Source of the DNA: JBBDRW01 sp040905265
Lineage (GTDB): Bacteria > Bacteroidota > Rhodothermia > Balneolales > Balneolaceae
Length of the DNA: 55,728 nucleotides
NCBI GenBank assembly: GCA_040905265.1
Contig: JBBDRW010000029.1
Coordinates: 1 to 55,728 of the forward strand
Direction of reading: 5' to 3'
Shown here: positions 51,293 to 55,728 of the stretch, piece after piece
Layout of the letters: the number at the start of each line of letters is the position of its first letter
How positions within the stretch are numbered: the first letter of the stretch is position 1
The notes under the pieces: model-generated
The model's input: only the letters and a program-made list of their open reading frames with translations
The model's database searches: none
What the model was told of the DNA's origin: nothing
Made by a program: the position numbers and the translations under genes

Positions 51293-52513
51293 ATGAGTGA
51301 CGAGAAAACACTCCCTGAAAATTCCGGGATGAAATCGCCTGACGAGAATCCAGAACAAAAGATTGGTGGGGAAACATTTGAGATTGACTTACTGGAACAG
51401 GTAAGATGGCTTTGGTCAGAACGGAAAACAATACTGGTCGTCACGGCTATCTTTACTGCGTTCGGTTTGTTTCACTACTTCTTTGGCCCGGTCGATTATG
51501 AATCTGAAACAATCCTGATTCAGGAAACTGAAGGAGGAGGGGGAGACCTGGCGGGAAATACATTGTTGCGAACCCTTGCCGGCGGGAGTCTCGGAATCGG
51601 AAGCGCCGTCTCCGCTACAGCACGTGGATATGCGCCCCCGCCGCTCTTTCTCTATCCAAATATTGTAAATAGTACCGGTTTCCAGCAGGAGCTGATCCAC
51701 AGGCCGGTCGAATTTGTTACCCTGGATGAAGAGCTTACCCTGTTCGAATATTTCACCGAATATCATGAACCACCGTTCAGAGAGCAGGTCTACTCTTTTA
51801 TCAGGGACTATACGATCCGCCTTCCTTTTACAATTATCAGAGGAGTGAGGAATCTCTTCCGTGCCGTTGCCGATTCCGATGAGGGCGGTGAGGCTGATGA
51901 TATCGATGAGGTGATTGAGGAGGTGGAAGATGACCGCCTGCTCAACATTTCCAGTTCCGAGATGAGCGTAATCAACAATATCCGGACCAGGATCACGCTG
52001 CAGATTGGAGCCGGATTGACCACGATCCGAATGCGGATCCCGGACCCCAAAGCAGCCGCTCTGGTCAACGCGATCCTGGTCGACAGGATCCACGAGTATA
52101 TGACCAACTACCGGATCGAAAAAGCCCAGGAGAATCTGGAGTTCATCAGAGGACAGTATGAAGAGGCGAGAGAGCGGTATGAGGAGGCACGAATGGAACT
52201 GGCCGAGTATCAGGACAGTAACCGAAACGTTCAATCCAGTGTTGTCCAGACCGTACAGGCGGATTTACAGGACCGTCGAAACCTCGCTTTCAACATCTAC
52301 AGCTCCATGTCGGAACAGGTAGAACAGGCAAGGTTGACGCTGCAGCAGCAAACACCGCTCTTTACCACTCTGGAGAAACCCAATATTCCAAGTTCACCCT
52401 ATACCGGAGCTTCGAACCTTCTGCTGGTTTTCTCCATTGTTTTAGGATTTTTTGTCGGGATCGGCTGGGTCTATGGGAGAAATTTCTATTACTCATACAA
52501 AGCCCGAAATTAG
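51293..52513 (+). CDS. Wzz/GNVR-type polysaccharide chain-length determinant
   Basis: 406 residues. The first transmembrane helix is at about 46-64. A large periplasmic part follows with a Gly-rich loop (TEGGGGDLAGN) and an acidic stretch (DEGGEADDIDEVIEEVEDD). A coiled-coil helix lies at about 280-345 (EEARERYEEARMELAEYQD), the pre-TM PNIPSSPYTGASN matches the Wzz PxxP-type region, and the second transmembrane helix is at about 374-396. No tyrosine-kinase domain is fused. It controls polymer length together with the Wzy-like protein at 35 kb. It starts at ATG 51293. Confidence 0.85.
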   Translation: MSDEKTLPENSGMKSPDENPEQKIGGETFEIDLLEQVRWLWSERKTILVVTAIFTAFGLFHYFFGPVDYESETILIQETEGGGGDLAGNTLLRTLAGGSLGIGSAVSATARGYAPPPLFLYPNIVNSTGFQQELIHRPVEFVTLDEELTLFEYFTEYHEPPFREQVYSFIRDYTIRLPFTIIRGVRNLFRAVADSDEGGEADDIDEVIEEVEDDRLLNISSSEMSVINNIRTRITLQIGAGLTTIRMRIPDPKAAALVNAILVDRIHEYMTNYRIEKAQENLEFIRGQYEEARERYEEARMELAEYQDSNRNVQSSVVQTVQADLQDRRNLAFNIYSSMSEQVEQARLTLQQQTPLFTTLEKPNIPSSPYTGASNLLLVFSIVLGFFVGIGWVYGRNFYYSYKARN

Positions 52514-52602
52514 CCATATCCAGCTAACCAAAATCCTTTTGACAGGGCTGCAACACGATTCCCGGATTCAGGTACTTTTCAAAATGGCTGAAATAGTACA
52601 TT

Positions 52603-54405
52603 ATGATTGATTCCCTTAGAAAAATTTACAAGCTCTTCCCCCGAAAAGACCACCTGAAGCTTCTGGTACTTTTCGCGATGATGCTTATCGCTTCTCTACT
52701 TGAAGTGTTGGGAATCGGAATCATACCCGCATTTGTCATTGCAGTTGCAGACCCGGATACTCTTCTTGAGATGCAATACATCGGGGAGTGGCTGGAGAGT
52801 GCGGGCATTACGACCGCCGAGTCACTGGTCGTATACGGAGCGATCCTGTTGATCGTGATCTATATCGTTAAAAATTGCTACCTGGCATTTTTCTTTTATG
52901 TGAAACATAAATTCGTTGCCAACCGCGGAGTGTATCTTCAGAACAGGATGTTCAAAGCGTACATGACCGCACCCTATTCCTTTTTCCTGAACCGCAACTC
53001 TGCTCAGCTTCTCAGAAATGTCACCAGTGAAGTAAATAAAATCATCAGCGGCACCATCATGCCGTTTCTTGAGATTTCCCTGAAGCTTTCAATGTTCGTT
53101 TTTATTATCGGTACACTCCTCTTTTTTGAACCGTTTATTACGGTCGTGACGGCCTTTTTAATGGGCGGAGGCGGGTATATATTTCTGCGATATACACAGA
53201 AAAAGACGACACAGGCAGGCAAAGACGACCGGGAAGCCCGCGGAGAGCTGAACAAAGTCGTCCTGCAGGGGCTGGGCGGTTTTAAGGATGCGAGGGTCCT
53301 GAACCGTGAGAAAATGTTTCTCAAGGAGTACAGTCAGAATGCCGAAATCAGTAAAAAAGCATCCGTATTTCGCTCTGTCGTAAACAGCCTCCCGAAACCG
53401 ATTATCGAGACACTGATGGTGATTGGTATTCTGGCAATTACCTTGATTATGGTCTGGGAGGAGAGGGAATTAACGTCCATCATCTCCACCCTGGTGCTAT
53501 TCGGTGTGGCAGCAGTCAAACTGATGCCAATTTTTAATACAGTCATAGCACAAATAACTACCATTCGGTACAGTGCATATTCGGTGTATGCAATCCATGA
53601 TGATCTGGAGATATTGGAGAACCGGTTCCAGGAGTTTAGAGAGGAGGTCTTGCAGGATGCGGAAAAGATGGAATTGCACTCAACCATAAAGCTGAATTCT
53701 ATTACCTACCGATACCCGGAGTCGGACGAACAGTCGGTCAGGGATATCTCTCTGGAGATTAAGAGAGGTTCGGCTGTCGCGTTTGTCGGGCCTTCCGGCG
53801 CGGGAAAGACGACACTTGTGGATATCATCCTGGGGCTGCTGAAACCGGAAAGCGGAACCATCCGGATTGACGGCCGGAACATATATGATGACATCCGCGG
53901 GTGGATGCGAAATATCGGCTATATCCCACAATCGATCTACTTGCTGGACGATACGGTTCGCCGGAACATAGCGTTTGGGATACCCGATGAGGACGTAGAC
54001 CCGGACAAGTTACAGGCGGCCATCCAGGCTGCGCAGCTGGAGGAGCTGGTAGAGCGTTTACCGAGAGGGGAATATACCAAAGTGGGCGAGCGGGGTGTTC
54101 GGCTATCCGGAGGACAGCGGCAGCGGATAGGAATTGCAAGAGCACTCTACAACAATCCCCAGGTATTGATCATGGATGAAGCTACATCCGCCCTGGACAA
54201 TATTACAGAGAAATTTGTCATCGAAGCGATCGAGAGGTTGCGTGGCGACCGGACCATTATCATGATCGCTCACCGGCTGACAACCGTTCGGAATTGTGAC
54301 TGCATCTTTATGCTGGATGAAGGAAAGATGATTGGCCAGGGAACATATGATGAATTGCTGGAACAGAATCCGGAGTTCCGTAAGATGAGTTTAATTGAGG
54401 AGTGA
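52603..54405 (+). CDS. ABC transporter, fused permease and ATPase (exporter/flippase type)
   Basis: 600 residues. Six transmembrane helices (about 20-310) are fused to an ATP-binding domain. Walker A is GPSGAGKTT (396-404), the signature is LSGGQRQRIGIARAL (about 501-515), Walker B is VLIMDEATSALD, and the H-loop is IAHRLTTVRNCD. The length and layout match PglK/MsbA-type lipid-linked oligosaccharide flippases. The context (Wzz before, antiterminator after) supports export of the lipid-linked repeat unit instead of a Wzx flippase, which is not seen in the window. It starts at ATG 52603. Confidence 0.88.
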   Translation: MIDSLRKIYKLFPRKDHLKLLVLFAMMLIASLLEVLGIGIIPAFVIAVADPDTLLEMQYIGEWLESAGITTAESLVVYGAILLIVIYIVKNCYLAFFFYVKHKFVANRGVYLQNRMFKAYMTAPYSFFLNRNSAQLLRNVTSEVNKIISGTIMPFLEISLKLSMFVFIIGTLLFFEPFITVVTAFLMGGGGYIFLRYTQKKTTQAGKDDREARGELNKVVLQGLGGFKDARVLNREKMFLKEYSQNAEISKKASVFRSVVNSLPKPIIETLMVIGILAITLIMVWEERELTSIISTLVLFGVAAVKLMPIFNTVIAQITTIRYSAYSVYAIHDDLEILENRFQEFREEVLQDAEKMELHSTIKLNSITYRYPESDEQSVRDISLEIKRGSAVAFVGPSGAGKTTLVDIILGLLKPESGTIRIDGRNIYDDIRGWMRNIGYIPQSIYLLDDTVRRNIAFGIPDEDVDPDKLQAAIQAAQLEELVERLPRGEYTKVGERGVRLSGGQRQRIGIARALYNNPQVLIMDEATSALDNITEKFVIEAIERLRGDRTIIMIAHRLTTVRNCDCIFMLDEGKMIGQGTYDELLEQNPEFRKMSLIEE

Positions 54406-54490
54406 TGGTTTTCCCTGTTACAGTTGTCGCCGAATGTTTGGCAAACCGTACACCGCTTGAATCTGATAACGTACTAAACCCGAAGGCACG

Positions 54491-55033
54491 ATGAACGCAG
54501 ATCAGGACCGGCCCGAAACTGCATGGCGGGCGTTTTACGTCAAGCCCCGTCATGAAAAAAAAGTGGCGAACCGGCTTGAAGAGGATGGAATTGAGGTCTT
54601 CTGCCCGCTGGTAACCCGTAAAGTACAGTGGAGCGACCGGATCAAGAAAGTCGAAAAACCGCTGATCAACGGGTACGTATTTGCCAATGTGACGGAGAAA
54701 GAGCGCCGGGCCGCAGTGGAAGATCCCGGTATTTTTCGGACCGTATTCTGGAAAGGGAAGCCGGCCCTGATTCGGGACGAGGAGATTGAAATCATGCGGC
54801 AGCTTCTGAACCATTCAGAAAAAGTAGCCGTCGGGAAATATCAACCGGGGGATCGGGTTCGTGTATCGGAAGGAGGGTATTCCCTCGGTATTGTGGGAAT
54901 GGAAGGCATTGTGGCTGAAGTACACGGACGAACCGTATCCCTTCAGCTCGAAAGCCTGCAGATTCAGTTATCCATTACCGTTCCCCAGTATATGCTGGAA
55001 AAGTTGAATCAGAACGGCCGACAAGATGAATAA
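54491..55033 (+). CDS. NusG-family antiterminator, UpxY/RfaH-like
   Basis: 180 residues: an N-terminal NGN domain (WRAFYVKPRHEKKVANRLEEDGIEVFCPLVTRKVQWSDRIKKVEKPLINGYVFANV, about residues 13-68) and a C-terminal KOW-like domain (VGKYQPGDRVRVSEGGYSLGIVGMEGIVAEVHG). Such NusG paralogues let RNA polymerase read through long surface-polysaccharide operons. Starting at ATG 54491, it overlaps the following gene by 8 bp. It normally lies near the head of its operon, so the main target may be the genes that follow beyond the window. Confidence 0.86.
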   Translation: MNADQDRPETAWRAFYVKPRHEKKVANRLEEDGIEVFCPLVTRKVQWSDRIKKVEKPLINGYVFANVTEKERRAAVEDPGIFRTVFWKGKPALIRDEEIEIMRQLLNHSEKVAVGKYQPGDRVRVSEGGYSLGIVGMEGIVAEVHGRTVSLQLESLQIQLSITVPQYMLEKLNQNGRQDE

Positions 55034-55728
55034 CACGAAGGCGCGAACTCTTGCGGCTGTTCAGGAGAAGCTGACCGGCTTTCTGGTACCCACCTTTCTT
55101 TACTTTACCAAGAAAGAATGGGAAGAGAGAGAAGAGGCCCTTCTGAAGAGGATCAGTTCGACCTTTGAGGGTTCACGGCTTGCTGTCCGGTCATCCGCCT
55201 CGGATGAGGACGGGCGGGACTCCTCGAAAGCCGGAGAGTATGAGTCGGTATTAAAGGTCCCTTCCGGAGAAGAAAGAGCAGTCAAACAGGCCGTTGACAA
55301 GGTATTTCAAAGTTACCACCGCAACGGAAATCCAGTCGATTCCGATGAAGTGATTGTTCAGGAGATGCTGGAAGAGACCAGCATGAGCGGCGTGATCTTC
55401 ACCTATGACCTGAACTCCGGGGCGCCCTACTACGTCATCAACTATGATGATGTTTCCGGAAAAACCGATACCGTGACGTCCGGAGACGGGCAACACGCGA
55501 ATCGCACACTCTATATTCACCGCGGAGCGATCCGGTCGATCCGGTCAGACCGCTTCCGTGCGTTGATTGATGCAGTCCGGGAGTTGGAAGAGGTGATGGA
55601 GAGTGAGTTTCTGGACATTGAATTTGCCATGGGGCGCGATCTGGTCCCTTATCTTTTGCAGGCCCGGTCCATCACAACCCGGCCAAACTGGAACCGTGCC
55701 GTTGCACGGCGTTTAGATGCAGCCCAGG
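55026..55728 (+). CDS. PEP/pyruvate-binding (PPDK N-domain-like) protein, 5' part only
   Basis: 234 codons are visible before the window ends. SRLAVRSSASDEDG...SKAGEYESVL is the ATP-grasp start of pyruvate phosphate dikinase/PEP synthase-type enzymes, EVIVQEMLEETSMSGVIFTYD is the middle, and DIEFAMG..LVPYLLQARSITT closes the domain. The domain is compact compared with true PEP synthase, which has a longer N-terminal part. The ATG at 55026 overlaps the antiterminator stop by 8 bp, so the two are one operon. In polysaccharide loci such proteins may supply PEP/phosphate for a sugar or lipid modification; the actual reaction cannot be read here. Confidence 0.75.
   Translation, partial: MNNTKARTLAAVQEKLTGFLVPTFLYFTKKEWEEREEALLKRISSTFEGSRLAVRSSASDEDGRDSSKAGEYESVLKVPSGEERAVKQAVDKVFQSYHRNGNPVDSDEVIVQEMLEETSMSGVIFTYDLNSGAPYYVINYDDVSGKTDTVTSGDGQHANRTLYIHRGAIRSIRSDRFRALIDAVRELEEVMESEFLDIEFAMGRDLVPYLLQARSITTRPNWNRAVARRLDAAQ

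Overview
The window looks like a chromosome segment of a Gram-negative member of the FCB group, most likely Balneolota/Rhodothermota. This is inferred from a C-terminal NYPNPF-type sorting tail on a secreted enzyme, a DUF4249 lipoprotein plus TonB-dependent receptor pair, Wzi-type outer-membrane capsule proteins, a long-form methionine synthase and a LeuA without a regulatory domain. The taxon is not proven by anything seen here. Base composition is moderate, except for a visibly AT-rich patch at about 28.6-32.0 kb.

Region 1 (1-14.4 kb) is amino-acid metabolism. After the 3' end of a secreted or CBM-like protein come metZ and an OsmC-family gene. They are followed by a minus-strand branched-chain cluster read ilvB-ilvN-ilvC-cimA-leuA-leuC-leuD-leuB-ilvE, with ilvD divergent from its head. 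CimA together with LeuBCD suggests that 2-oxobutyrate for isoleucine is made from pyruvate by the citramalate route. No threonine deaminase is present. In front of ilvB lies an 83-codon reading frame ending in an Ile/Leu-rich stretch that uses CTA codons, followed by competing inverted repeats. This is a good candidate for a branched-chain attenuation leader.

Region 2 (16-28.5 kb) is mixed housekeeping: rpoN, a DUF3109 protein, a six-pass membrane protein, an Lrp/AsnC regulator, the DUF4249/TonB receptor pair, serS, dusB, an aldo/keto reductase and a small lipoprotein. Region 3 (28.6-32 kb) is AT-rich and looks acquired: a GH88-like hydrolase with a sorting tail, a methyltransferase, and a HipB-type regulator with three operator-like boxes followed by the decayed remains of hipA.

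Region 4 (32-42 kb, resuming at 49.4 kb) is a surface-polysaccharide locus. It holds two GT2 and two GT4-like glycosyltransferases, an O-antigen polymerase-like protein, a GDP-mannose 3,5-epimerase-like enzyme, a WecG/TagA transferase, two tandem initiating sugar transferases, two tandem Wzi-like proteins, a Wzz-like chain-length protein, an ABC exporter, a NusG/UpxY-type antiterminator and the start of a PEP/pyruvate-binding-domain gene cut by the window end. Between the two parts lie an MntA/HepT toxin-antitoxin pair, metH and a DUF2442/DUF4160 pair.

Throughout the window, gene borders carry degenerate arrays of a 7-bp unit (consensus near CAGAATA / CAGGAGT). They are often in inverted pairs, and at two sites they flank a related palindromic element of about 100 bp. 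In two places the heptamers have become part of coding sequence, and at metH they supply the start codon. This dispersed repeat family and the ilvB leader are the most unusual things in the window.
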